A DNA stretch of 64,000 bases from Streptomyces sp. NBC_00289 (GCF_041435115.1 NZ_CP108046.1:992001-1056000); one strand, 5' to 3'. Counted from the first letter of the stretch, positions 1-8,490 are shown. A program made the numbers and translations. Notes: generated from the letters alone by a model not told the origin.

Positions 1-619
1 GCCGGCCCTTCTCGTTCGAGTACGGCCCGTACGGTGTCCCCCACACCGGCGTGTCCGTCGCCTGCCGCCAGCTGTCGGCCAGCGGTCCCGCGTCCACCAC
101 GCCGTACCCGATGGATTCGATGAATTCGGTCACCGCCGCCTTCGCCGGCGCGGAGTCCCCGGCGATCGGCAGGTAGGAGCGGTCGGCCGCCCCCGTTGGG
201 CGGGCGAGTGACAACAGGTGCTTGAAGAAGATGTTGTTGAACGCTTTCACGAGCATGGCGTCCGGGATGTACCGCAGCAGCAGTTCGCTCGAGGTGAGCG
301 ACCTGCTGTCGAACTCGGGGATGTGCCCGTCTCGCTCGGGGCCGTAGTTGCATGTGTCGATGACCGTCTTCCCGGCCAGTGGCGCGGCGGGCAAGTGGGG
401 GAAGGCCTTGACCGGCACCGTGACCACGACGATGTCACCGGCCGCCGCGGCCTCCCCGCTCGTCGCCGCGGACGCCCGCGGCCCCAGTTCCGCGGCCGTG
501 TCCGCGAGCGTTTCGGGACCGCGCGAGTTGCTGAGCACGACCTGGTGCCCAGCCCCGATGGCGAGCCGCGCGATGGTACTGCCGATGTATCCGCTTCCGA
601 TGAATCCCACAGTCGTCAT
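1..619 (-). CDS. NAD(P)-binding F420 reductase-like protein, 3' partial
   Basis: The reading frame begins at ATG 619 and stays open to the window edge, so the C-terminus is missing and about 206 residues are visible. Residues 4-13 form a dinucleotide-binding loop (FIGSGYIGST), followed by a Rossmann-type alternation (VVLSNSRG, DIVVVTVPVKAF, KTVIDTCNYGP). This arrangement is typical of NADP oxidoreductase, coenzyme F420-dependent (F420_oxidored) proteins, which reduce F420 or small substrates with NADPH in the cytoplasm. It lies 72 bp downstream of an SDR gene on the same strand and resembles the gene at 1724-2356, so the three probably form one redox operon. Substrate and true cofactor (F420 or not) cannot be read from the sequence. 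Confidence 0.8.
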   Translation of the reverse strand, partial: MTTVGFIGSGYIGSTIARLAIGAGHQVVLSNSRGPETLADTAAELGPRASAATSGEAAAAGDIVVVTVPVKAFPHLPAAPLAGKTVIDTCNYGPERDGHIPEFDSRSLTSSELLLRYIPDAMLVKAFNNIFFKHLLSLARPTGAADRSYLPIAGDSAPAKAAVTEFIESIGYGVVDAGPLADSWRQATDTPVWGTPYGPYSNEKGR

Positions 620-691
620 ATTCTCAGCGTCCCTCCGGAAGAGCCGAACCCTTGCCATGTGCCGGACTCGTTGCGATTCGGGTCCCTGCCG

Positions 692-1627
692 TCAACTGGC
701 GGGGAAGTAACGGCCGTTGTCCAAATCGGCGAGCAGGCCGGGCTGAGCGGGTTCCCAGCCAAGGGTCCGGCGGGTGATGAGGTTGGATGCCGGGTAGCTC
801 TGCGTGACGATGTTCGCGAGGAAACCGAAGTATCCCGGCACCATCAGTACGTCCGCGGGAATGCTCACGGCGGGCAGGCCCAGACGGCTGGCAATGGCCT
901 CGGCGATCTCGCGAAACGGGATGCCCCCGTCCCCGACCGCGTGCCAGTACTTGCCGGCCGGCCCCTTCTCCAGCGCCAAGCGGAACAAGGAGGCGACATC
1001 GCGGACGTGCACGGCGTTCCACAGGTTCGCGCCGTCGCCGGGATAGCCGACGAAGCCCTTCTCCTGCGAGAGCGCGATCAGCGTGGGGAGGAAGCCGGCA
1101 CGATCGGTCGTGCTGTGCGCGATGTTGGCAAATCGCACGACCGAAGACCGCACTCCCCGCTCGGCGAGGCCGATTACGGCGGTTTCCACGACGTTGCGAA
1201 CCCGCAGGGTGCCCTTGTACTCATCGCCGCCGGGAAGGGCCGGGTCCTCCTCGGTGGCCGGCCGGCCCAGGTTCCCGGGCGAGCCTATGCTCCCCGCCGC
1301 GACCAGTGGCTTTCCAGTTCCCGCGAGTGCCTCGCCGTACGCGAGCACGATCGGGAGCTCTGCGGCGGCCACGGCGTCGAGCCCGCCGGAGGGAAGCAGG
1401 TCTTGCCTGTGGGCAAGGTGGATGACGCCGTCGGAGTCCGCGGCCGCCTCCTTGAGCCCGTCGAGATCCTGAAGGTCGCCGCGACGCGCCTTCGCGCCGA
1501 GCGCCGACACCGCCGCCGCGGCTGTGTCCGACCGGGCCAGGCCGGTGACTTCGTGCCCGGCGGCGATGAGCTCGGGGATGATGTACGAACCGGAATGGCC
1601 GGTCCCGCCAGCGACGAAAACGCGCAT
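692..1627 (-). CDS. SDR-family NAD(P)-dependent oxidoreductase/epimerase
   Basis: A 311-residue protein with the glycine-rich nucleotide loop GGTGHSG at residues 7-13. It is followed by GHEVTGLARS and the GDLQD motif of extended or atypical short-chain dehydrogenases. The middle part (VIHLAHR, VVRFANIAH, NAVHVRDVASL) matches the NAD-dependent epimerase/dehydratase fold. Start ATG 1627 is preceded by AAGGA about seven bases away. It is the middle gene of a minus-strand run of three NAD(P)-binding proteins, with 96 bp to the upstream gene and 72 bp to the downstream one, so co-transcription is likely. The substrate is not identifiable. Length is normal for the family and I see no break. Confidence 0.85.
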   Translation of the reverse strand: MRVFVAGGTGHSGSYIIPELIAAGHEVTGLARSDTAAAAVSALGAKARRGDLQDLDGLKEAAADSDGVIHLAHRQDLLPSGGLDAVAAAELPIVLAYGEALAGTGKPLVAAGSIGSPGNLGRPATEEDPALPGGDEYKGTLRVRNVVETAVIGLAERGVRSSVVRFANIAHSTTDRAGFLPTLIALSQEKGFVGYPGDGANLWNAVHVRDVASLFRLALEKGPAGKYWHAVGDGGIPFREIAEAIASRLGLPAVSIPADVLMVPGYFGFLANIVTQSYPASNLITRRTLGWEPAQPGLLADLDNGRYFPAS

Positions 1628-1723
1628 TTCACTGTCCTTGTGAGGTAGGTGGAGGGGCTGTTCTTCTCGTGCCGTGGATCGACTGGCGTGATGTGGCGCG
1701 AGAAGTGGTGGTGGCGGGTGCGC

Positions 1724-2356
1724 TCAGCCGAGAACGGTGATGCCGAGGGAGAAGTTGGCGTGCTTGACGGAATGGGTCATGAGGCCCAGCTCGAGCAGGC
1801 CGACGTTCTCCAGTGCCCGCGCCATCGGGAGATCCCCGGTGTCCATCGGGCGCAGCCCCAGGCTCTCGATGAACGCCGACACGCGCGCCTTCGCCTGCGC
1901 GTCGTCGCCGGCGATGAACACGTCCAACGGGCGACCCTCGGCTGGGCCGGCCGCCAGAACATGGGAGAACACGGTGTTGAACGCCTTGACGACATGCGCG
2001 CCGGCGGGGGCGGCCTTGGCGATCTCCTGTGCGCCGGAACTGCCGTCGGGGGTGACAAAGCCCTGGAGATCGGGGGCGACGGGGTTGGTGACGTCGATGA
2101 TGACCTTGCCCTGTAGTGCGTCCCCGTACTCGCTCACCACCGCCGCCGCACCGGCGTACGGCATGGCGAGGACAACGATGTCCCCGGCCGGGGCGGCGCC
2201 GGCCGTCCCGACAGTGGCGCCGCCGAGCGCGGCGGCCAGTTCCTTGGCCTTGGCCGGGTTACGGCCGATGATCTCGACGGTGTTGCCGCCGGCGAGCGCC
2301 CGTTGGGCCAGGGCGCCGGCCATGTTTCCCAGGCCGATAATGCTGATGCTGCTCAT
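1724..2356 (-). CDS. NADPH-dependent F420 reductase-like protein
   Basis: A 210-residue protein starting MSSISIIGLG. The GLGNMAG loop (residues 8-14), the NADP-type segment EIIGRNPAKA and the later DIVVLAMPYAGA and VIIDVTNPV segments are those of the F420_oxidored / NADP oxidoreductase family. A longer open frame to 2500 exists, but ATG 2356 begins exactly at the Rossmann strand and has GGA upstream, so it was chosen. It heads a three-gene minus-strand group. On its upstream side, across an inserted IS5-like element, is a divergent LysR gene (3530-4441) that may originally have controlled it. Role beyond NADPH-linked reduction is unknown. Confidence 0.82.
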   Translation of the reverse strand: MSSISIIGLGNMAGALAQRALAGGNTVEIIGRNPAKAKELAAALGGATVGTAGAAPAGDIVVLAMPYAGAAAVVSEYGDALQGKVIIDVTNPVAPDLQGFVTPDGSSGAQEIAKAAPAGAHVVKAFNTVFSHVLAAGPAEGRPLDVFIAGDDAQAKARVSAFIESLGLRPMDTGDLPMARALENVGLLELGLMTHSVKHANFSLGITVLG

Positions 2357-2615
2357 TGGTGTTCCTGCTTTCTGGAGCTGGACAGGACGCCATGACCACC
2401 CCGTCGTTGTCAGCGGTTGTGTCGTCGACGCCGTCGAATGACGCGATGGGTGGTGCTCAATTCCTGATGGGCTCATTCTGGGCCTGGCCCCTGATATCAA
2501 GCTCCGATGTCGAATTCATGGCCCGAATTCGCTTCGGTGCCCCATCAGTTACCTATTCAGGTTGCCATTGGCCTGAGCGGGTGTCCAAGACCTCTTTTAG
2601 TCGTGGTGATACCCT

Positions 2616-3499
2616 GAGCCTTTTTCACGTGTAGATCATGAGGGTGAGGATCGCGGCAGCTACTGACGTGAGTCTGTTCGGACTGACGCGGGCATGCCGG
2701 AAGATCCGCCACTGCTTGATCCGGGAGATGGTTCGCTCGACGGGAGCACGCAGTGCGGCGTGGACCTTGTTCGACGTCTTGTGCTTGTCGGGCAGTTCAG
2801 TTCCGGGCCGTCGTTTGATCGGGGTGATCACAGTGCCGCCGGCCCCGACGTACCCTTTGTCCGCGAGGATCTCGAGGTCCAGTCGCGCGCAGGTGTCGAC
2901 GATGGCGTGCTCGCGGGCGGCCGTCACATCGTGGGTGCCGCCCGGAAGGGCGGGTGACATCCACAGCAGTTTGCCCTCTTCTGCCGCAATGACCTGCAGA
3001 TTCACGCCCTCGCGGCGGACCTTGCCGGAGAAGTGCCCCGGCGCCTGGACCCGGTCGGTCTCCGCGACGGTGCCATCCAGCAGCACGTAGCCGTCCGTGT
3101 GATGACTGGTGAGCGCCTCGGTCAACGACGGCGCGTGCTCCGCAAGTTGCCCGATCGTGTGGTTCACGTAGCGCCAGGCGGTGGCCGTGCTGATGCCGAA
3201 GCCTGCGGCGATCTGTTCGAGGGTGTCGTGCTTGCGCAGGTAGACCAGGGTGCACCGGGCCCGGTCGTACGGACGCAGTCTGCAGCGCCGGCCGGCTTCA
3301 CAGGACGCGATCACCATCGTGACCAGCTCCAGGAGCTCCGGATCGACATCGCATCCGGCAGGATAGGAGAACACGGGGCATCTCCGCAGGTGAAGGTTAT
3401 GCCTGGCGACTCTCCAAACCAACGGGATGCCCCGTTCGGCACGCCACCGTCAACACTTCACCGACGCTCACCCGCAGGCCGTACAAGTGAAAAAGGCTC
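2616..3499 (-). mobile_element. Complete IS5-like insertion sequence, 884 bp
   Basis: Terminal inverted repeats GAGCCTTTTTCAC lie at 2616-2628 and, inverted, at 3487-3499, and the match continues imperfectly inward. The element is flanked by a 3-bp direct repeat CCT (2613-2615 and 3500-3502), consistent with target duplication. One transposase gene on the minus strand fills it, and its stop codon lies inside the left repeat. It sits between the divergent reductase (ends upstream at 2356) and LysR (from 3530) genes, leaving only 30 bp between its end and the LysR start. Ends, target duplication and an open transposase frame suggest a recent, possibly active insertion. Confidence 0.9.
2625..3374 (-). 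CDS. IS5-family DDE transposase
   Basis: A 249-residue transposase of the DDE_Tnp_4 type. An N-terminal helix-turn-helix region (TLEQIAAGFGISTATAWRYV) precedes the catalytic core. The first Asp is in LLDGTVAETD, the second in LADKGYVGAG and the Glu in APVERTISRIKQW. Start GTG 3374 was chosen because GGAGATG lies just upstream; the frame is open to 3422 but that extension has no ribosome site. The gene is the sole cargo of the 2616-3499 element. No frameshift or stop is visible, so the transposase is probably functional. Confidence 0.9.
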   Translation of the reverse strand: MFSYPAGCDVDPELLELVTMVIASCEAGRRCRLRPYDRARCTLVYLRKHDTLEQIAAGFGISTATAWRYVNHTIGQLAEHAPSLTEALTSHHTDGYVLLDGTVAETDRVQAPGHFSGKVRREGVNLQVIAAEEGKLLWMSPALPGGTHDVTAAREHAIVDTCARLDLEILADKGYVGAGGTVITPIKRRPGTELPDKHKTSNKVHAALRAPVERTISRIKQWRIFRHARVSPNRLTSVAAAILTLMIYT

Positions 3500-3529
3500 C
3501 CTGAAGGCATCACAGGACTGGGGAGCGCC

Positions 3530-4441
3530 ATGGATATGGACCTGCGCAAACTCCGCTACTTCGCCGCCGTGGCCGACCAGTTGCACTTCGGACGCGCCGC
3601 CGATGAACTGCATATCGCGCAGCCGGTGCTCAGCCGGCAGATCCGCGCGCTCGAGCAGGATCTCGGCGCCCCGCTGTTCACCAGGGATCGCCACGGCGTG
3701 GCGCTGACCGACGCGGGCCGACAACTGATGGCCGACGCCGGTCCGCTGCTCGCCTCCGCGCACGCGGTCCGCCGCCGGGTGTCCGCGGCCGCCCACGGCA
3801 GCCGGCGGCTGGTGGTCGGATTCCGGGCCGGCATCCCGGTCACCCCGGCGGCGCAGGCGTTCGAGGCCCGACACCCGGACGTGGTCGTGGACGTGCAGCG
3901 GATCGAAGGGGACGACCAGGCCCCGATGCTGCTCGACGGCCGCATCGACGTCGGCTATGTGCGGCTGCCCATCGACGAGGCCGGCCTGCGCGTCACCCCG
4001 CTGTACACCGAGCCGCGGGTGGCGGTGCTGCCCGCCGGACACCGGTTGGCCGGCAAGGAGGAGGTCACCGAGGCCGACCTGGCCGGCGAACCACTGGTCT
4101 GGCATGCCGACCCGAGCACGCAGCCCACCAGGCGCCCGCACCCCAACGCCGGGTATGTGGTGCGCGGGGTGGACGAGACGCTCGAGCATGTCGCGGCCGG
4201 CCGGGGCATCTCGTTCCTGGCCCGTTCGGCGTCCGTGTTCTACTCACATCCAGACGTCGTCTATGTGCCCATCCCGGACCTGGCGCCCGACCAGGTGTGC
4301 CTCGCAGTGGCGGCATCGCGCACCTCGCCAGTGGTCGATGACTTCTTCACCGCGGCTCAGGCGACGGCCGAGATCACGGCAGAATGCGGGAACTATGAAA
4401 TGTGGCACCTCATAAGCGATGCCGATTCACAGCACGGTTGA
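3530..4441 (+). CDS. LysR-family transcriptional regulator
   Basis: A 303-residue LysR-type regulator. The winged HTH is at residues 4-62 (LRKLRYFAAVADQLHFGRAA, then AQPVLSRQIRALEQDLG), and the periplasmic-binding-like effector domain starts near residue 90 (RRLVVGFRAGIPVTPAA). Start ATG 3530 follows GGGGAG at 3520-3525; an in-frame ATG six bases later is an alternative. The IS5-like element ends 30 bp upstream, so native promoter and operator sequence now lies about 0.9 kb away, on the far side of the insertion. The likely original target is the divergent redox operon ending upstream at 2356. The effector is unknown. Confidence 0.88.
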   Translation: MDMDLRKLRYFAAVADQLHFGRAADELHIAQPVLSRQIRALEQDLGAPLFTRDRHGVALTDAGRQLMADAGPLLASAHAVRRRVSAAAHGSRRLVVGFRAGIPVTPAAQAFEARHPDVVVDVQRIEGDDQAPMLLDGRIDVGYVRLPIDEAGLRVTPLYTEPRVAVLPAGHRLAGKEEVTEADLAGEPLVWHADPSTQPTRRPHPNAGYVVRGVDETLEHVAAGRGISFLARSASVFYSHPDVVYVPIPDLAPDQVCLAVAASRTSPVVDDFFTAAQATAEITAECGNYEMWHLISDADSQHG

Positions 4442-4551
4442 GCAGTCCGACAGACAACAACACCGCCAACAGGGCACACGCGAGCTCGAGGAGGCCTGAC
4501 TCTCCTCACCCCCACGGCTCAGTACGCCGCCCGGGTGCTTAAGATCCGCGC

Positions 4552-5064
4552 ATGAACGCACAGCAGCAACAGCAGTCGGCGCCCGGCGCTTATCTGGCCT
4601 TCGTGGAGGGCCGGTTGGCCGAGGACGGATGCGCCACGCGGTGGGAGGACTGGGCCGGAGTTCCCGTGCTCGTCGGGCGGCGGGCCGAGTTCCGGATGCG
4701 CTGGATGGCGACGAAACTGCACCTGTTCACCGTGGCCGCGGCGGTGCCGGAGATAACCGTGCCCGTCGTCTCCGCCTTCACCGACCAGGTCATGAAATAC
4801 GCCAAGGACACCAAGGGCGGACTGCCCGTCGGCCTGCAAAACGGCGTCGGCGCCTTCCCGCTGCTGGTCAGCGACCGGGTCGACCCGGCGGCCGTGCAGT
4901 GGGCGGAGGCGCAGCAGCGGGTCAAGTTCGCCTGCATGACGCGGCCCGTCGTGGTCGACAGTTCACGTCAGTACGTGGGGATGTACCGCGGCAAGCCGGC
5001 CCTCGGCCGCGTCTACGCCTCGTACTTCATCGAGAAGGGGACGCGGTACTTCTACAGTCAGTGA
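4552..5064 (+). CDS. Conserved hypothetical protein
   Basis: A 170-residue protein without a domain I recognise. It starts with a glutamine-rich tail (MNAQQQQQS), then a mixed alpha/beta region with FRMRWMATKLHLFTVAAAVP and a C-terminal YASYFIEKGTRYFYSQ. There is no signal peptide or membrane span. G/C at third positions is high throughout this frame and low in the alternatives, supporting coding. No good ribosome site precedes ATG 4552. It converges with the VOC gene at 5078-5437, so it is probably a single-gene unit. Function unknown. Confidence 0.7.
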   Translation: MNAQQQQQSAPGAYLAFVEGRLAEDGCATRWEDWAGVPVLVGRRAEFRMRWMATKLHLFTVAAAVPEITVPVVSAFTDQVMKYAKDTKGGLPVGLQNGVGAFPLLVSDRVDPAAVQWAEAQQRVKFACMTRPVVVDSSRQYVGMYRGKPALGRVYASYFIEKGTRYFYSQ

Positions 5065-5077
5065 GTCGTCGGCGCGG

Positions 5078-5437
5078 TCAGGCCCGGTGGCCCAGCACAT
5101 TCACCACCCGCCCGTTCGGATCGCGGACGAAGAACCGTCGTACGCCCCACTCCTCGTCCCGCAGGTCCCGCAGGACCTCCGCGCCCGATGCGAGCACCTG
5201 CGCGTACACGGTTTCGACGTCCTCGACCTCCACGCTCAGGTCGGGGACGACGGGCGCCGTGCGTTCCTCCGTGAGGAAGCTGATCTGGGCGGTGGGGTTG
5301 GCCGGGGAGGCGAGGGTCATGACCCAGCCCAGGTTCATGACCTCCTCGAAGCCGAGCAGGCCGTAGAAGTCACGGTTGGACGACATGTCCTGCTCGGAGC
5401 CGACCTGGATGTCGGGGACGATCCTGCGGATGGTCAT
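5078..5437 (-). CDS. VOC (glyoxalase/bleomycin-resistance fold) protein
   Basis: A 119-residue single VOC module: RDFYGLLGFEEVMNLGWVMTL, then APVVPDLSVEVEDVETVYAQ and the closing strand FFVRDPNGRVVNVLGHRA. ATG 5437 has a strong GGAGG eight bases upstream, so the longer frame to 5521 is rejected. Such proteins dimerise and bind metal or hydrophobic ligands; many bind drugs or act as lyases or dioxygenases. Which activity applies is not readable. The position before the final strand where many VOC proteins carry an acidic metal ligand here reads PNGRVVNV, so metal binding is uncertain. Confidence 0.85.
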   Translation of the reverse strand: MTIRRIVPDIQVGSEQDMSSNRDFYGLLGFEEVMNLGWVMTLASPANPTAQISFLTEERTAPVVPDLSVEVEDVETVYAQVLASGAEVLRDLRDEEWGVRRFFVRDPNGRVVNVLGHRA

Positions 5438-5618
5438 GGGCGGTGCCTCCTGGTGGCTCACGGGTGGCGGGACGGCGGGCCCGAGTTCGACACAAACCGC
5501 GGTTCGTCTCAAACCGCGCACCGGCGCTCGTGGCGAACCGCGGTACGGCGCTCGCCACGTCCAGGGACGGGGGCGAGCACGAACGCCTCGTCGACATCGG
5601 CCGGCTCCCTTCAGTCTG

Positions 5619-5703
5619 TCGTCAACTTGACCCGGCCCTGAAGGGCTGGGCTTGGAGGTAGAACCCAGATGGCTGCTGGGGTGGACTCCTCCGTCCAGAC
5701 ACC
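5619..5703 (-). repeat. IS200/IS605-type right end (copy 1)
   Basis: This 85-bp segment recurs at 43095-44967 (there split by an insertion) with 78 of 85 identical bases. It lies immediately 3' of a tnpB remnant and contains an imperfect hairpin, CCCGGCCC-TGAA-GGGCTGGG, at 5631-5650. That is the form and position of the right end of IS605/IS1341-type elements, which is also the 3' scaffold of the TnpB omega-RNA. The shared sequence stops at 5619, so the element boundary and start of any guide segment should be near there. Identification as a right end is inference from position and hairpin. Confidence 0.7.
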
Positions 5704-5706
5704 CCG

Positions 5707-5960
5707 TTATGGGGTGGCAGGGACGCGTGACTCACGCCCCGCATTCCACACGCTCTCGCCACGGGTGGCGATGTTGTGGGAAGCATTCCGGTCGGCGTGG
5801 GCAACGACCCCGCACCCCCGGCAGATGAAAAGTCCCTGGCCGACACGGTTGCGCTTGTCGATGTGCCGGCATTCGCAGCACATCTGCGACGTGTAGGCGG
5901 GATCGACGTAGATGAGCGGCACACCGGCTCGCTTGGCCTTGTAGACGTAGCAGCCACCCA
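5707..5960 (-). pseudogene. tnpB: tnpB C-terminal fragment (IS200/IS605 family)
   Basis: Only the last ~85 residues of a TnpB RNA-guided nuclease are recognisable: YKAKRAGVPLIYVDPAYTSQ, then the zinc ribbon CCECRHIDKRNRVGQGLFICRGC region with two CxxC pairs, and the RuvC-III piece HADRNASHNIA. A complete TnpB is about 400 residues. The frame stays open upstream to 6132, but that part has no TnpB character, so the 5' portion has been deleted or replaced. Catalytic RuvC-I and RuvC-II residues are missing, so no nuclease activity is expected. The 85-bp right end follows directly. Confidence 0.8.
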
Positions 5961-6170
5961 CACTCCGAACGGAGACCGTGCCGCTGTCACCGGCCACCGG
6001 TGCAGCAGCAGAGACCCTGTGCGAGTCCCAGGCACGGGCCTGGGCCCCGCAAGCCCTGGACGCTTCCAGCTGCGGGCACTGTGACAGGAGCTGCGATGCA
6101 GCCGCCCACCGCCGCGACAACGCGGGTGCCACTTCACGGTGCGCTGACCGGTCGGGGCCGACGGTTCGTC

Positions 6171-6704
6171 TCAGGAATGGGGCTCAAGCACTTCCAGGGC
6201 GCCGGTTTCGGTGTCGTAGCTGCGCAAGGTCGTGAGCCGGACCGACAGCGGCGGCGCCGGCAGCAGCTCGGCGACCCGCCGGCCGGCGAAGGCACCGGCC
6301 CGCCTGGTCCGGCCGAGGGTGACGTGCGGGCTCCAGCGTCCGGGTTCGTGGAAGGGGTTGAGGGTGGCGGGCGGGCTGTCCGAGGCAATCGCCTCCCACA
6401 CCCGGCGGTGCAGGCCCGCCAGTGCGGAGTCGCAGTCCAACGCCCAGGCCAGCACCGAGGTGGGCCGTTCGAAGCGGACCACGCCGGTGAACCGCACCGG
6501 CAGCGGGAGAGCGGCGGCCACCTCGGCGAGCTCCCAGCGAATCGGGGCGGTCAACTCCCCGCAGGCGGCCAACGTGAGGTGCGGGCTGTTGGTCGGTGAA
6601 CGGTGGCGCGCCTGACTGGGCAGCCCCGCATCCGCCAGCCGCCGCCATGCCTCCCGGACGGCCACATCCGCCGCCTCATCCAGCAAAAGCTCGACCGTAC
6701 GCAC
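6171..6704 (-). CDS. 2'-5' RNA ligase / cyclic phosphodiesterase family protein
   Basis: A 177-residue protein of the 2H phosphoesterase (LigT/ThpR) superfamily. Two HxT signature motifs are visible, SPHLTLAACG near residue 40 and SPHVTLGRT near residue 125, which supply the two catalytic histidines. Family members hydrolyse 2',3'-cyclic phosphodiesters or reversibly ligate RNA ends in the cytoplasm. The start is GTG 6704, with AGG about nine bases upstream. It stands alone between a transposon remnant and the divergent DUF4440-type gene. Length is normal and both motifs are intact, so activity is plausible; the physiological RNA is unknown. Confidence 0.88.
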   Translation of the reverse strand: MRTVELLLDEAADVAVREAWRRLADAGLPSQARHRSPTNSPHLTLAACGELTAPIRWELAEVAAALPLPVRFTGVVRFERPTSVLAWALDCDSALAGLHRRVWEAIASDSPPATLNPFHEPGRWSPHVTLGRTRRAGAFAGRRVAELLPAPPLSVRLTTLRSYDTETGALEVLEPHS

Positions 6705-6831
6705 CGTCGCAGCCTACCGGCGATCACCTGAGGTCCCTCACCGTTCGCCCTCTCCGACCACGCCGGGCTGCCGCTGTAGTCAGTGCTGGGGCCGACGGTG
6801 TCGGGCACGCCTTCGCTGTTACTGTCACGCC

Positions 6832-7230
6832 ATGTCCAAGACCGAGATAGATGTGGTGACGGCCGACTTCTTCGACGCCTTCGACAACCGGGGCGGCAAG
6901 GTCGCCGACGTGGCCCGGATCCGCCGACTCGTTCTTCCGGGTGGCGTCATCGTCAAGGCCGGCCCGGCGTTCACGATCTACACCGTGGACGAGTTCATCG
7001 AGCCCCGCCAGCGACTGCTGTCCGACGGACGACTGGTCGAGTTCTCCGAGTGGGAGACCGCCGAGCGGACGGAGATCGCGGGCGATATCGCGTCACGGTT
7101 CGGCGAATACCGCAAGTCCGGGATCTTGAACGGTGAGCCGTTCGAGGGGGGCGGGACAAAGACCATTCAGTTCGTCCGCACCTCTGAGGGCTGGCGGATC
7201 GCAGCGTTCGCCTGGTACGACCAGCCCTGA
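6832..7230 (+). CDS. DUF4440 / SnoaL-like NTF2-fold protein
   Basis: A 132-residue small alpha+beta cone protein. The N-terminal helix (EIDVVTADFFDAFDNRGG), RIRRLVLPGGVIVKAGP, FIEPRQRLL and the C-terminal strands GGTKTIQFVRTSEGWRIAAF are the pattern of DUF4440/SnoaL-like proteins in the NTF2 fold. Members act as small-molecule binders, isomerases or toxin-immunity modules; no catalytic residues can be assigned here. It converges with the HAD gene ending at 7317. The HAD frame, if read without correcting its frameshift, would run antisense through this gene. Confidence 0.75.
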   Translation: MSKTEIDVVTADFFDAFDNRGGKVADVARIRRLVLPGGVIVKAGPAFTIYTVDEFIEPRQRLLSDGRLVEFSEWETAERTEIAGDIASRFGEYRKSGILNGEPFEGGGTKTIQFVRTSEGWRIAAFAWYDQP

Positions 7231-7316
7231 CGACCGGTCTGCTGCGGCTTGTTGGCCACGGCAACAGACGAACCTCCGCAACGGCACCCAGGTTTCGTCT
7301 CTGATTGACTGTCAGG

Positions 7317-8023
7317 TCAATCGACGACTGCTGGAGAGGGTTCGAGCAGGGACAGTACGTCGGCCAGTGAGGGTATGGACGATCCGGCCAGTTGTCCTCA
7401 CGTGCGTGGGCGTCGTTGTCGGCCCAGTCAGCGGCCTGAAGCATGAACGCCTGCATGCCGCAGTTGGATGCCCCGGTGAGTTCGTCTCCGCCGCCGTCGC
7501 CGATGTAGAGGCAGTTTTGCGGGTCGGCGTCGAGGCGGCGTGCGATCAGGCGGAAAAGCTCCGGATCGGGCTTGCGCCGACCCTCTTCGCAGGAGAGCAC
7601 GCGTGCGTCGACCAGCGTGGCCAACGACAGCTGCGACCAGGTCTCAGCCAGTTCCGCCGTGCAGTCGCTGAGCACTCCCAGCCGCAGTCCCCGGGCGCGC
7701 AGCTCCGTCAGGGTCGAGACGGCGTCGGCCCGCAGTCCGAACAGTTCTCGTTGTGCTGCCATCCGTGCGGTGCAGGCGGAGACGAGGGCCTCCTCGCTCG
7801 GATCAGCGCCGGCGCGGTGGGCGAGGATGCGAAATGTCGCAGCCAGATCGCCCAGGCTGCCGGTCGCCCGCTCGGGGAACGAGACGTCCAGGACCGCGCG
7901 CCACGTACGGGCCGGTATGCCGAGGGGAGCCGCGCTTCGGGCGGCATGGTCGTCCCACACGTTCGTCGGTGTACTGGGGGTGAGGGTCCCGAAGAAGTCG
8001 AAGACGACAGCGGTGATGGCCAT
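7317..8023 (-). CDS. HAD-family hydrolase with a C-terminal frameshift
   Basis: The start ATG 8023 opens MAITAVVFDFFGTLT, the HAD motif I with nucleophile Asp9 and second acid replaced by Gly-Thr. Motif II is LGVLSDCTAEL, motif III the lysine of RRKPDPELF and motif IV IGDGGGDEL, so the whole phosphatase core is present. Near 7385 the frame breaks: after EDNWP the correct continuation GSSIPSLADVLSLLE is in the next frame and ends at 7317. One extra G in the run CCGG would restore it. Uncorrected, the frame runs on to 6995 with non-HAD residues. Either a base-call error or a recent mutation of the last ~22 residues. Confidence 0.7.
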
Positions 8024-8085
8024 GACCAGGACCCTAGCCTCACGGTGTCCGCGACCGCGAGGAACAGGCGCGGCTTGCAACGGGG

Positions 8086-8490
8086 TCAGTCCCGGAGAAC
8101 ACCGATGCGCCGCAGCCACGACTCGACTTCGGCATCGGCTTTCTGGACTCCCTCGCCGTGCACCGCGAGCCCTTCCCCGATGGTCGCGCTCGGGCAGACG
8201 CTCGAAGCGCCGCTTCCACTGAGTGGCGCCAGGGGATGTCGCTGCGCGTCGCGTAAATGGAGGTCATCAGCGCCATGCGCGGCCGGACGCCGTCGCGGGC
8301 TTGCGGGATGTTTCGCACGCCGCCGTGGTCGACGTGCGCACGGGCATCCGGGGGGAGTCGCTGCCGGATCCGTGCGTGAGGACGATGGCATCGGCTCCGT
8401 GGACCGCGCTCCGCAGGGAGGCGGGATCCTCGAGGTCGCCCTTCACCAGTTCGACGCCGTCGAGCAGTTCTTCTCCTCGCCGTACGTCGG
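8086..8490 (-). pseudogene. Decayed NmrA/SDR-type NAD(P)-binding gene
   Basis: Pieces of one SDR protein are spread over different frames of the minus strand. GVELVKGDLEDPASLRSAVH and GADAIVLTHGSGSD (about 8360-8490) read in one frame; HVDHGGVRNIPQA and GVRPRMALMTSIYATRSDIP (about 8230-8345) in another. The order matches NmrA-like proteins, with the loss of an intact N-terminal nucleotide loop and the C-terminal half. At least one frameshift and a 5' truncation make this a pseudogene. The final frame to the stop at 8086 (EVESWLRRIGVLRD) was not recognised. Confidence 0.65.

Noticed and set aside
218..1648. Long plus-strand open frame of 476 codons
   Set aside because: It is antisense to two clear NAD(P)-binding genes and has no domain; high GC creates such shadow frames.
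6995..8119. 374-codon HAD open frame as one gene
   Set aside because: The last ~110 codons are antisense to the DUF4440-type gene and do not look like HAD; the true end is in another frame at 7317.
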